64,000 nucleotides of DNA from an uncultured Desulfomonile sp. (GTDB lineage: Bacteria > Desulfobacterota > Desulfomonilia > Desulfomonilales > Desulfomonilaceae). Below are positions 16,722-24,476 of this stretch, piece by piece (position 1 is the stretch's first letter; each line of letters starts with the position of its first letter). The notes beneath the pieces are model-generated. The model searched no databases. It was not told where the DNA came from and worked only from the letters and a program-made list of their open reading frames with translations. The stretch covers positions 1 to 64,000 of the forward strand of contig CAJBEZ010000010.1 in NCBI GenBank assembly GCA_903952205.1, in the 5' to 3' direction. A program made the position numbers and the translations under genes.

Positions 16722-18356
16722 CTATTTCTTCTGGGAGGATGGCTCCAGAAGTTCGAGAAGACGTCTTAGGCCTGGAGGATTATTGAATTCATCTACCAAT
16801 TGACTCGTGGAACCCGCTGTCGGGAGTGTCGGCCGGTTAGGACAAGTGATTAATTCTCCAAAAAATTGTTCGAAATAAGGTTGCGTCAATTCGACTATCC
16901 ATCCGTGGTCCTCGCCGGAATACCTACCAGGAGAGGTTTTTAAATCACCTCGTGTAGGAGCCGCTCCGTTGAAAACTGCGTCATACTGCTCACCTGGGTC
17001 CCACCAGAGATTGTATAGCGCAGGAAACGCGAGATTCAGTTGGGGTCCCAGCCAAGTGTCTTTGGCGGTGAACAAGAGCTTGAAGTTTGTCACTCGCAAG
17101 CCCCCGAACGCCAAGTCCGTCACATAGAAAAAATTATCCCTAGTGGACGGCCCCTTCCCAAGAATATAGTCAGCGTTTTCAACTCCATCAAAGACAATGT
17201 CCTTACCGTTATTGTCTTTCCAAATACGAGTCGGGGCTGTTCCTCCGGCCAGTTTTACGAACGTCGGCCACCAGTCCATGTGGGACATGATCTCGTTGGC
17301 CACTGTGCCCGCCTTTATCCTGCCCGGCCACCACGCCATCGCTGGAACGCGATATCCTCCCTCGTAGGAACTACCTTTCATACCTCGGAATGGAGTGTAA
17401 CCGGCATCCGGCCATGCGTCGACCCAGGCCCCATTGTCCGTTGTCCAAACCACCAGAGTATTCTCGGCAATCCCATTGTCACGCACCGCCTGCATTATCT
17501 GGCCTGAGTTGTCATCCAGTTCCATTAAGGCGTCAAGATATCTGCCGCCACCCGGTGATTTCCCCTTGAAGCGCGGAGACGGATTGTTCGGGTTGTGGAC
17601 TTTCATGAAACAGACGTACATAAAGAACGGCTTGTCATCCTTGGCGTGCCGCTTGATGTAATTGACCGCATCCTCGCGAATAACATCGTCAACGGTAGCC
17701 AAATCTTCATAGCCAAATTTTTGTTTTACAATTTTGGGAGGCTGGCCGGCCTTTCCTTCCCATTGACTCAAATCAATCTTTTTCCACGCTTCCATAAACT
17801 TCTTGTTGTTCACCGGAAAATCCGGCTGCAATGGCAGGTAGTCGTAAGCGTATACTCCGGCGTAATATGGGAGCATGAAGCGCATCTCATCGAAACCGTG
17901 CTCAATCGGGAAAGTCTCCGGAGAATCCCCCAAGTGCCATTTACCCCACTGGGCGGTTTGGTAGCCGAGCTTCTTGAGAGCTTCAGCAATTGTAGGGTCC
18001 TCTTTTTTCAGACCATTGAGGTCTCCCGGCGCAAGGACGGTAGACAGAGCTGTCCTTATCGGAATCCGACCCGTAATGAATGAAGCTCGACCCGCTGTGC
18101 AGCTAGCCTGACCGTAATAGTTTGTGAAACGAGCGCCTTCCGAAGCAATGCGGTCAAGATTCGGCGTTGGGCAACCTCGGTTCTCGCCACCACCGTAACA
18201 TCCCAAATCACCCCATCCCACATCGTCGGTCATAATCACTATAAAGTTTGGTTTTTTTTGCTGAGCGGCCGAAGAAACCGGCAAAGACAAGACTAGAGCC
18301 ACCACCACGCTAACTGCTAACGTAAGCGAGAACAGTCGATGTTTCCAGTGCCACAT
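16722..18356 (-). CDS. Secreted arylsulfatase
   Basis: 544 aa. A signal peptide (first about 31 residues, ending SSAAQ) is followed by the sulfatase fold: metal ligands in IVIMTDDVGWGDLG, the formylglycine site CTAGR in ASCTAGRASF, WGKWHLG, and TTDNGAWVD. The site is the Cys type, so an oxygen-dependent or anaerobic formylglycine-generating enzyme is needed elsewhere. It would hydrolyse sulfate esters in the periplasm. AAAGGAG precedes the ATG. It is preceded by an unusual structured leader. Confidence 0.95.
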   Translation of the reverse strand: MWHWKHRLFSLTLAVSVVVALVLSLPVSSAAQQKKPNFIVIMTDDVGWGDLGCYGGGENRGCPTPNLDRIASEGARFTNYYGQASCTAGRASFITGRIPIRTALSTVLAPGDLNGLKKEDPTIAEALKKLGYQTAQWGKWHLGDSPETFPIEHGFDEMRFMLPYYAGVYAYDYLPLQPDFPVNNKKFMEAWKKIDLSQWEGKAGQPPKIVKQKFGYEDLATVDDVIREDAVNYIKRHAKDDKPFFMYVCFMKVHNPNNPSPRFKGKSPGGGRYLDALMELDDNSGQIMQAVRDNGIAENTLVVWTTDNGAWVDAWPDAGYTPFRGMKGSSYEGGYRVPAMAWWPGRIKAGTVANEIMSHMDWWPTFVKLAGGTAPTRIWKDNNGKDIVFDGVENADYILGKGPSTRDNFFYVTDLAFGGLRVTNFKLLFTAKDTWLGPQLNLAFPALYNLWWDPGEQYDAVFNGAAPTRGDLKTSPGRYSGEDHGWIVELTQPYFEQFFGELITCPNRPTLPTAGSTSQLVDEFNNPPGLRRLLELLEPSSQKK

Positions 18357-18436
18357 CTTGACTACTCCTTTCAGAAGCGCCTTGAACTTTGACTTGCATG
18401 AATAGGCTAATTATTTTTCCCCACAAACCGAATTTT

Positions 18437-18519
18437 TACCACAGTAGTCGCAGCGAAAGCCAGAAGATAGAAGCGCCCAAGACAAGTCCGCCGGAATCGT
18501 TTGTGGTAAGGCGCTTCTA
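18437..18519 (-). repeat. Interlocked inverted repeats upstream of the arylsulfatase gene
   Basis: TACCACA (18437-18443) can pair with TGTGGTA (18502-18508), and TAGAAGCGCC (18468-18477) with GGCGCTTCTA (18510-18519). Their order (a, b, a', b') is that of a pseudoknot. A third copy, AGAAGCGCC, lies at 18373-18381 next to the sulfatase ribosome site. This could be a structured leader RNA, a protein site or a read-through barrier. Confidence 0.4.
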
Positions 18520-18581
18520 CAGATTTGACCACTGCTTCCCCCGTATGATTTTGTCCGCTTTATGGATAAAAGCGCAAACGG

Positions 18582-19445
18582 TCAGAAGTTCAGAGTCATT
18601 CCAGAATAGCCTTGCAGCGTCTGGTTTCTGTAAACTTCGCTGAGGAGTAGTGTAGCTTGTTCGCCTGTACAGTGGCAGGGAACAATCAACTCCGGAGAAA
18701 ATGACTTGAGTGAGGAGATTGTCCTTTCGAGGCGACGTTCATCCGCATTCAGCAGGTGAAGACCGCCAATGATCGCTCTAACCCTCGAAATTCCTGTAAA
18801 TCGACATATGTAATCAAGAGTATTTATAAGACCGGCGTGGCAGCAGCCCAAACAAATTATCAGGCCGGCGCCCGTATTGATCCAAAGGGCCTGATCGTCG
18901 TCAATCCGATCGGGGCGATCGCCTTTCTCATCCAGAAAAAATGGCCCCCCCACATCTTCAAAATCCGAGTTACGTGGAATTGGACCGGTTATGCCCATCC
19001 CTTCGACAAACGTGACGGGTTCAGATGATACCCAGTGGATCTTGCTTTCCTGAATGCTGTTGATAGCGATGATTGATTCCTTTGGCATCTGAATGCAATG
19101 TGAGACTCCGTTTCGGATGACATATCGCGGGAGGACTGCGCCAGGATGGCAGTATATTTCCATTTGTTGAGATTGCCTAAAGACGCCGGAGATTCCACCA
19201 GTGTGATCGTAATGTCCATGACTGAGAACTATTATATCGATTTCTTTCAGGCTTACACCAAGTTCCCTGGCGTTGAAGGCTAAAGCCTGACCCTGACCCG
19301 TGTCAAAAAGAATGCGCCTATCGCCCAAACGTAACCACAATGAAAAACCGTGCTCGCTTACCAGTCCCTCCCCGGCCCTGTTGTCGACTAAAACGGTTAT
19401 TGATAAATTAGATTTCACCTGGTTCATCTCCTGTTGGGGGTTCAT
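18582..19445 (-). CDS. MBL-fold metallo-hydrolase (7,8-dihydropterin-6-yl synthase-like)
   Basis: About 287 aa from an ATG at 19443-19445 that has AAAAGGA upstream. The metal motif LSHGHYDHTGG, the initial LVDN...GLVSEHGFSLWL with LFDTGQG, and the later GCCHAGLINTL and GGLHLL are typical of the MBL subgroup related to the archaeal dihydropterin phosphate synthase. It lacks a signal peptide. The true substrate is unknown. It lies with the sulfatase gene in the same direction but about 225 bases before it. Confidence 0.88.
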   Translation of the reverse strand: MNPQQEMNQVKSNLSITVLVDNRAGEGLVSEHGFSLWLRLGDRRILFDTGQGQALAFNARELGVSLKEIDIIVLSHGHYDHTGGISGVFRQSQQMEIYCHPGAVLPRYVIRNGVSHCIQMPKESIIAINSIQESKIHWVSSEPVTFVEGMGITGPIPRNSDFEDVGGPFFLDEKGDRPDRIDDDQALWINTGAGLIICLGCCHAGLINTLDYICRFTGISRVRAIIGGLHLLNADERRLERTISSLKSFSPELIVPCHCTGEQATLLLSEVYRNQTLQGYSGMTLNF

Positions 19446-19550
19446 TAATCCTTTTGATCTCACGGAAACCATTTTTAGAGCGGCTATGGAAACCTCTTCA
19501 TAAATTGAGCCACAGCCGCATTCACCGTATACCTTCCGATTATTTTATTG

Positions 19551-19910
19551 TCACTCACGATTGGTATCAGCTTCGAGTTTTTCCAAACGTCTCATAATAA
19601 GATCAAGCTGGGATTTCAAGGCTTCGGCCTGATTTTTTAGGGCCAGCTTTTCCCTGTCGGGTGTTTGTCCCTGAACCGGGGGGCCATAAACGCCGTATGG
19701 CGCCCGGCTTTGAATTCCAGGGGCGTAATTCGATCGACACCATCCTCTTCCACCGCCGAACTGTCCCCACCCTCTACGCGCTCCCAAACCTAGACGATTC
19801 ACTGGTAAGGGATTGGCGTATCCCGCCGTTCCTCCGCCTGAACAGTAACCCGCCGCTCGACCACTCATGGCGCCCATCCCCATTGGTCCTGTTCCGTCTC
19901 CTCTTGGCAT
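19551..19910 (-). CDS. DUF5320 Gly-rich small protein
   Basis: 119 aa beginning MPRGDGTGPMGMG, the hallmark of DUF5320 proteins, followed by a Gly/Arg/Tyr-rich middle with two Cys and a C-terminal coiled-coil helix (about 80-116). These proteins occur with NifX/NifB-like cofactor-binding proteins in anaerobes, as here, where the next gene upstream is of that type. AGGAGGACATTACT precedes the ATG. A role in metal-cofactor handling is suggested but unproven. Confidence 0.85.
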   Translation of the reverse strand: MPRGDGTGPMGMGAMSGRAAGYCSGGGTAGYANPLPVNRLGLGARRGWGQFGGGRGWCRSNYAPGIQSRAPYGVYGPPVQGQTPDREKLALKNQAEALKSQLDLIMRRLEKLEADTNRE

Positions 19911-19940
19911 AGTAATGTCCTCCTCCTAATTTGCTCTCTT

Positions 19941-20573
19941 TCATTCTCTCATCATCGAAGCGCCACACTTGGAACATTTTTGATCAACACAAGGGACCCC
20001 TCGTTCGTGGACGGCTCGTTCGCCACATGACGGACAGACGCAATATCCACCAGGGCCAGAAGCAACGCCACTCATGCCGCCTGCCCTTCTGCCTCCTCTA
20101 CCCTGGCCCTGGCCCCGACCGCCGCCTGTTCCCTGGCCTCCACCAGTTCCGCCTCCTGCTCCGCCACTTTGTCTTCCATTCATAATTTTTTTCTCCTCAA
20201 CCTGTTCTTGCATTCCACGGAATCGTTGTCGACCGATCCCGCCGCAACCTGGCATTGTGAAGCGTTTTTCCCGCAACCTGCCGTTAATCCATGCTACTAC
20301 CACTTGCTTTAAATCTCCCGCTACAAATGGGACTACCTGAATCCCGTACGCGACAACTATATCGTATACAGGTCTGGAAATGGCCCCGCACACAAGGCTG
20401 TCGAGTCCCAGTTCGACAAAATGAATCGCCTTTTGAACCGGAAGGTTGTCCGCAAGCAGTTCTTCTCTTTCGGATACTATTTTCCTAGAGACCGCTTCAA
20501 CCACGCAAACATTACGTGCCGTATCAAAGACAGGCGCAATGCGATTATCCATGTAAGAAAAAGCCGCCTTCAT
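19941..20573 (-). CDS. NifX/NifB-type dinitrogenase-cofactor-like protein fused to a zinc ribbon
   Basis: 210 aa. Residues 1-115 match the NifX/MTH1175 fold ([21 protein letters not shown] at the start, then a Rossmann-like core), which binds or carries Fe-Mo-type clusters. A 45-residue Gly-rich linker follows, then a zinc ribbon with CPSC and CSKC near the end. AAGG precedes the ATG. It is led by a sigma-54 promoter and sits beside its probable activator gene. Confidence 0.88.
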   Translation of the reverse strand: MKAAFSYMDNRIAPVFDTARNVCVVEAVSRKIVSEREELLADNLPVQKAIHFVELGLDSLVCGAISRPVYDIVVAYGIQVVPFVAGDLKQVVVAWINGRLREKRFTMPGCGGIGRQRFRGMQEQVEEKKIMNGRQSGGAGGGTGGGQGTGGGRGQGQGRGGRRAGGMSGVASGPGGYCVCPSCGERAVHERGVPCVDQKCSKCGASMMRE

Positions 20574-20612
20574 AACCTTGAATCCTGTGAACAGTCTCTT
20601 GCCGCATGATTT

Positions 20613-20628
20613 AGCACAGAGCGTGCCA
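20613..20628 (-). promoter_or_regulatory. Sigma-54 promoter of the NifX-like/DUF5320 genes
   Basis: The minus strand reads TGGCACGCTCTGTGCT: a perfect -24 TGGCAC, GG and GC exactly 10 bases apart, and -12 element GTGCT. The start would fall near 20601, some 28 bases before the ATG. A sigma-54 activator gene ends 130 bases upstream. Confidence 0.75.
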
Positions 20629-20709
20629 ATACTGGCGCATGGCCTTTATAATAGCTAGGTTAATGATATTAAAGGAGTTGTTATTTAAGAATACTTGAGC
20701 GTGGAGCGC

Positions 20710-20737
20710 GATAGAGTAGCTCTTAAGCTACTCTATC
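20710..20737. promoter_or_regulatory. Perfect 12-bp inverted repeat, likely activator site and/or terminator
   Basis: GATAGAGTAGCT and AGCTACTCTATC are perfect 12-base arms around CTTA, centred about 95 bases upstream of the -24 element at 20628. A related half-site (GAGTAGAGTAGC) lies at about 20759-20772. The distance suits an upstream activator sequence for a sigma-54 activator. It is also placed as a terminator for the activator gene, though no U-run is seen. Confidence 0.6.
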
Positions 20738-20760
20738 GGTAGCATTAGGCATCATCTATG

Positions 20761-22155
20761 CTACTCTACTCGGGGGACGCCATGACGTCCATCCATCTTT
20801 GGCAGTTTAATTCCCAGTTTCCTGATCCTTCTGAAAAGAGTGGTTTTATGAATGCCAAGTTCTTTGGCCGCAGCCAGCCTGTTGAAGCCATTTCGTTCTA
20901 GGGCGGACTGTATGGCCTTTGCGTCCAAAAGGTCATGGGCTGACTTAATATCCGAAGACCCCGGACTGGACCAAACGTGCGCGGTCAGTTCATCAGGAAG
21001 CGCCCCAATCCCGATCAGACCTTCCTGGAGCATGACGAATGAACGTTCAATGACATTTTCGAGTTCCCGGATATTCCCCGGCCATTCATGAGCCATGAGA
21101 AGAGAAAGGGCCTCCCCCGTGATCCCTTGAATGGATTTTTCCTGCAAACGGTTCAAGCGTTCAATGAATTGCGCAACCAGGAGTGGTATGTCTTCTCTGC
21201 GTTTTCGTAGTGGAGGCAATTCTACCCTTAATACATTTACCCGGTAATAAAGGTCTTCCCTGAACGTCCCCTTGCGCATCTCCTCAGACAGATCTTTGTT
21301 CGTCGCCACGACGACTCGCGCGTCCGTCACCTCGGTTCGTGTCGCTCCTAGTGGTTCATAGGTCTTTTCCTGGAGAACACGGAGCAGTTTCACCTGAAGA
21401 ACGAGACTTAATTCTCCTATCTCGTCCAGAAAGATGGTACCGTGACCGGCCAGAGCGAAACGTCCCGGCTTATCCCTGACCGCTCCGGTAAAAGCTCCCG
21501 CTTTGTATCCGAAGAGTTCCGATTCCAATAGCGCATCTGGTAAGGCCCCGCAATTGACAGCGACCATCGGCCCTTTCCGCCTGGGGCTCAAGCTATGGAT
21601 CATTCGGGCCACTAATTCCTTGCCCGTACCCGTCTCCCCCAATATCAGGACTGTACTCGGACTGGCGGCAATTGCAGGAAGCGCTTCCAGGATCCTTTGC
21701 ATCAATGGGCTTCTGCTTGTCATACCGCCTATCCGAAATTTTCCCTGTAGTTCCTGTCGCAAGGCTTCAACCTCGCTCAGGTCGCGAAACGTCTCCACCC
21801 CTCCTGTCAGTTTACCGTTCATGTCCTTCAACACGGCTGTTGACACGCTTATAGGGACGCGGGAACCATCAGCTTTAATAATGTAACAGGACTTACCAAT
21901 GATGGGCTTGCCGGTCTCAACTGTCTGGCGCAAGGCGCAATCCGACCCACACATGCTCGAACGAAGCACATCCGAGCAGAGACTTTTGATAGCTTCTTTT
22001 TTGGGAACACCAGTGATTTCCTCAGCAGCGCGGTTGAACGATGTGATTCGCCAATCCTGACCAACCGTAAAAACACCATCAGAGATGCTTTCGAGGATGG
22101 TTTCGTTGGGTGTGTAGGAACGCGGCTCTTTTTGTTTCTTGGGGCTTTTCATCAC
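20761..22155 (-). CDS. PAS-domain sigma-54-dependent transcriptional activator
   Basis: 464 aa: a PAS domain (20-130) with a Cys cluster (LCSDVLRSSMCGSDCAL), AAA+ domain (145-385) with Walker A GETGTGKE, an intact GAFTGA loop and Walker B TIFLDEIGEL, and a C-terminal Fis-type helix-turn-helix (FNRLAAAKELGIHKTTLFRR). There is no receiver domain, so the signal probably enters through the PAS domain, and its Cys residues could bind a metal or sense redox. It is the likely activator of the sigma-54 promoter at 20613-20628. Confidence 0.93.
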   Translation of the reverse strand: MMKSPKKQKEPRSYTPNETILESISDGVFTVGQDWRITSFNRAAEEITGVPKKEAIKSLCSDVLRSSMCGSDCALRQTVETGKPIIGKSCYIIKADGSRVPISVSTAVLKDMNGKLTGGVETFRDLSEVEALRQELQGKFRIGGMTSRSPLMQRILEALPAIAASPSTVLILGETGTGKELVARMIHSLSPRRKGPMVAVNCGALPDALLESELFGYKAGAFTGAVRDKPGRFALAGHGTIFLDEIGELSLVLQVKLLRVLQEKTYEPLGATRTEVTDARVVVATNKDLSEEMRKGTFREDLYYRVNVLRVELPPLRKRREDIPLLVAQFIERLNRLQEKSIQGITGEALSLLMAHEWPGNIRELENVIERSFVMLQEGLIGIGALPDELTAHVWSSPGSSDIKSAHDLLDAKAIQSALERNGFNRLAAAKELGIHKTTLFRRIRKLGIKLPKMDGRHGVPRVE

Positions 22156-22248
22156 TGGACCTAGACATGAAAGTGATGAAACTCAATCACTTGCGACATG
22201 GATAATTTTGAAAATGGGGAAACCAGCAATCAAAACTAGGTGGAGGGT

Positions 22249-22324
22249 TGGCTCCCCGAGTAGGACTCGAACCTACAACCTAATGGTTAACAGCCACTCG
22301 CTCTGCCGATTGAGCTATCGGGGA
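22249..22324 (-). tRNA. tRNA-Asn (GTT)
   Basis: Reading from 22324, the sequence folds as a full cloverleaf: acceptor TCCCCGA with TCGGGGA, D-loop AGCTCAATCGGCAGAGC, anticodon loop CTGTTAA (anticodon GTT), variable AGGTT, T-arm GTAGGTTCGAGTCCTAC, discriminator G and an encoded CCA (22249-22251). Confidence 0.97.
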
Positions 22325-22480
22325 ATTTGAAAATTGTCACGTTTCGACGCAACATGTACAATCTCTATATATTTAGAGAATGCGGAGGTTTTGTCAATGC
22401 CAAAATTCTCAATGGGATTAAAAATAGCGCAAGTCTTTAGTTCTCTTGAATTCTTGCCTGCTACTGGATTTCATAAGACT

Positions 22481-23005
22481 TTATGAGGCCCATTTCCTGA
22501 TTTTTGGAATTTCTTTGACATCCCAGTCGTCTGAGATTCTGATTTTGACAAATTGCTCGAACAAAGAGTCAATTAGCCCTATCCCTTCTTCCATCAAGCC
22601 CATTTTCTCCAAAAAAGCGCCCTCTGTGTCTTCGTCTCCCCCATCTTCCAACGGCGCTGTCTTGGGGGTCCTCAAAGATCCGAAAGAAAACCAGCTTCCT
22701 TTTATTATCATTGAGAATTCGTTTTCCGAATTCTTGATTGAAATCTTCGCCTCTTCAATTTTCTTGCCTTCCCGTATGGCCGCCAAACCCTCCCGAAGTT
22801 CAGAAAACTCCCCTTTGATTGTTACTATCTGCGGCGTATCTACGTCAGTAAGATCAAGCGTCATACGATCATGGAACACAACCTCAATAGCTTTTCCGCC
22901 ATCTATTTCAATGCTTCCACCCGTTTGCTCCGATTTGAACCACAGCCATGTTAGAAATTCCCTTCCGAGGAAGGCCTTTTCCCTTAATATATCCAAAAAA
23001 TCCAT
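22481..23005 (-). CDS. RdgC-partner conserved hypothetical protein
   Basis: 174 aa starting MDFLDILREKAFLGREFLTWLWF with GGAGTCTGAC before the ATG. It is alpha/beta and acidic at the C-terminus, with no signal peptide. It directly follows rdgC by 52 bases. The same pairing is, to my recollection, common in Desulfobacterota, and its N-terminal motif resembles a segment of full-length RdgC, so it may be the missing half of a split RdgC. No catalytic motif is visible. Confidence 0.8.
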   Translation of the reverse strand: MDFLDILREKAFLGREFLTWLWFKSEQTGGSIEIDGGKAIEVVFHDRMTLDLTDVDTPQIVTIKGEFSELREGLAAIREGKKIEEAKISIKNSENEFSMIIKGSWFSFGSLRTPKTAPLEDGGDEDTEGAFLEKMGLMEEGIGLIDSLFEQFVKIRISDDWDVKEIPKIRKWAS

Positions 23006-23057
23006 GTCAGACTCCGACGATATTCGTTAATTCGAGCTTTTTAATCGTGCTGTAGAA

Positions 23058-23669
23058 TCAGGGCGCCATAACGCATGATCTCACCTGTTCCAGACTGAGA
23101 CGATCTTTCTCCGTAGCAACCATTTCCATTGATCGAATATATGGAAGCAGCGGAATTAGGCTGAGTCCAAAGCTCTTCTTGAAATGATCTTCCACCCGTT
23201 CCCTTGCTCTAGGGCTCAAAGCCGACAGGTAAGCCACAGACGCTGCGGTATCCCAGACAAGGTCAAAAACCTGTATCGACGGAAAGACTTGTCTTTTCAA
23301 TGACTCTTTGAGCGCTTCTTTCATTTCACGCATTTGGTTGGCGGACATCCTTTTTTGGCCGGTTCGTTCAAGCAATTTTCGTCTTTCTTTTTTCACTTCA
23401 GTCTCTAAGATTCTGGGCGGAATACGAACCGTGTCAATTCTGAAAGACAGAGCCACGTAGTTTGACCTTACATAAGACGCTCCGTTAAACTCGTAATTGT
23501 CAAAATCATCGATGCTTGTCCAGCCGAATCCAATCAACTCTCCCGGTTGATCAGTACGGCTATATGAACCGCGTTTTACTCCATCATGGATTGAATCCCA
23601 AAACGACCCTTCTATGTTTCCCTTGACGCGATATCGCATCACTGAAACAGACCTAGAGGCGAATCCCAT
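23058..23669 (-). CDS. rdgC: Recombination-associated protein RdgC (short form)
   Basis: 203 aa beginning MGFASRSVSVMRYRV, the typical start of RdgC-like proteins, with the basic helix around EVKKERRKLLERTGQKR. RdgC forms a ring on DNA and restrains RecA. This form is about two thirds the length of the enterobacterial protein (about 300 aa), which fits a split between this gene and the next. GGAGGAACAGT sets the start. Confidence 0.82.
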   Translation of the reverse strand: MGFASRSVSVMRYRVKGNIEGSFWDSIHDGVKRGSYSRTDQPGELIGFGWTSIDDFDNYEFNGASYVRSNYVALSFRIDTVRIPPRILETEVKKERRKLLERTGQKRMSANQMREMKEALKESLKRQVFPSIQVFDLVWDTAASVAYLSALSPRARERVEDHFKKSFGLSLIPLLPYIRSMEMVATEKDRLSLEQVRSCVMAP

Positions 23670-23763
23670 ACTGTTCCTCCAAATTCATGCGCCTTGAGCT
23701 TACTCCAACGCAAGTGGTCAACATAGACCAAACACGGTCAACTGACAATACAGAGAAAGCTGA

Positions 23764-24420
23764 TTACATTAAACTATTGAGGGGGTAAAGTCGTAGGAAC
23801 TCAACAACGCTATCTACAACCTTTTGTTCAGTACCAAAGTGGAAATGATCAACGGCCGGCAAAAGAACTATCCGTTTCGGCTCTGGTACATTTTCGGCAA
23901 GTTCCTGAAATTTCTTTTGGGAACATACGAAGTCCCTGTCGCCTGCGATAAGCAATTTCGGACGCATCTCATCGGTTAGAAAGCTAAAATCATAGATATC
24001 TAAAGGAGGGGAGACGCCTACGAGTCGCATAGGCCTTTCATCTACTAACGCCGCCTTAAGGCCCACCCAGCAACCAAAAGAATAGCCTGCAAGGATTATG
24101 TTTGAGGAGTCAACACCATCGTAACGGTCGATAAAACCTAGCGCCGCCTTGACGTCGTCCATTTCCGCCGTACCCTCCCCATGCTTTCCCCCACTGCCGC
24201 CCACACCCCTGAAGTTGAATCTCAATGTCGCTATGCCAATCTTTAGCAAACCAGACGCTAGTTTTGAGGTGACGTTGTTGAGCATATTCCCGCCATACAA
24301 AGGATGAGGGTGCAGCGCCAAAGCTACGGGAGGGCGATCATCGACGCCCTCCGGGAACTCGAAAATTCCTTCGAGCTTTATTTGTCCGCAGGAAATTTCT
24401 ATTTTTCTGCTCTCAATCAA
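23764..24420 (-). CDS. Alpha/beta hydrolase
   Basis: 218 aa, TTG start with GGAGGATCAT upstream. It shows LHPHPLYGGNM, FNFRGVGGSGG (oxyanion region), the nucleophile Ser in GYSFGCW, Asp in AGDRDFV and His in DHFHFG, a complete catalytic triad of the short cytoplasmic alpha/beta hydrolases related to YcjY/dienelactone hydrolases. The substrate is unknown. It follows the kinase genes in the same direction. Confidence 0.9.
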   Translation of the reverse strand: MIESRKIEISCGQIKLEGIFEFPEGVDDRPPVALALHPHPLYGGNMLNNVTSKLASGLLKIGIATLRFNFRGVGGSGGKHGEGTAEMDDVKAALGFIDRYDGVDSSNIILAGYSFGCWVGLKAALVDERPMRLVGVSPPLDIYDFSFLTDEMRPKLLIAGDRDFVCSQKKFQELAENVPEPKRIVLLPAVDHFHFGTEQKVVDSVVEFLRLYPLNSLM

Positions 24421-24476
24421 ATGATCCTCCGGATTGGGTCCTGAATAATTGGATGAACTGAATGTAAAAGCTTATA

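Noticed and set aside
22446-23030. A 194-aa plus-strand open frame opposite the RdgC-partner gene
   Set aside because: It is Ser/Pro/Phe-rich antisense sequence, typical of a shadow; the minus-strand frame has a good ribosome site and fits the rdgC pair.
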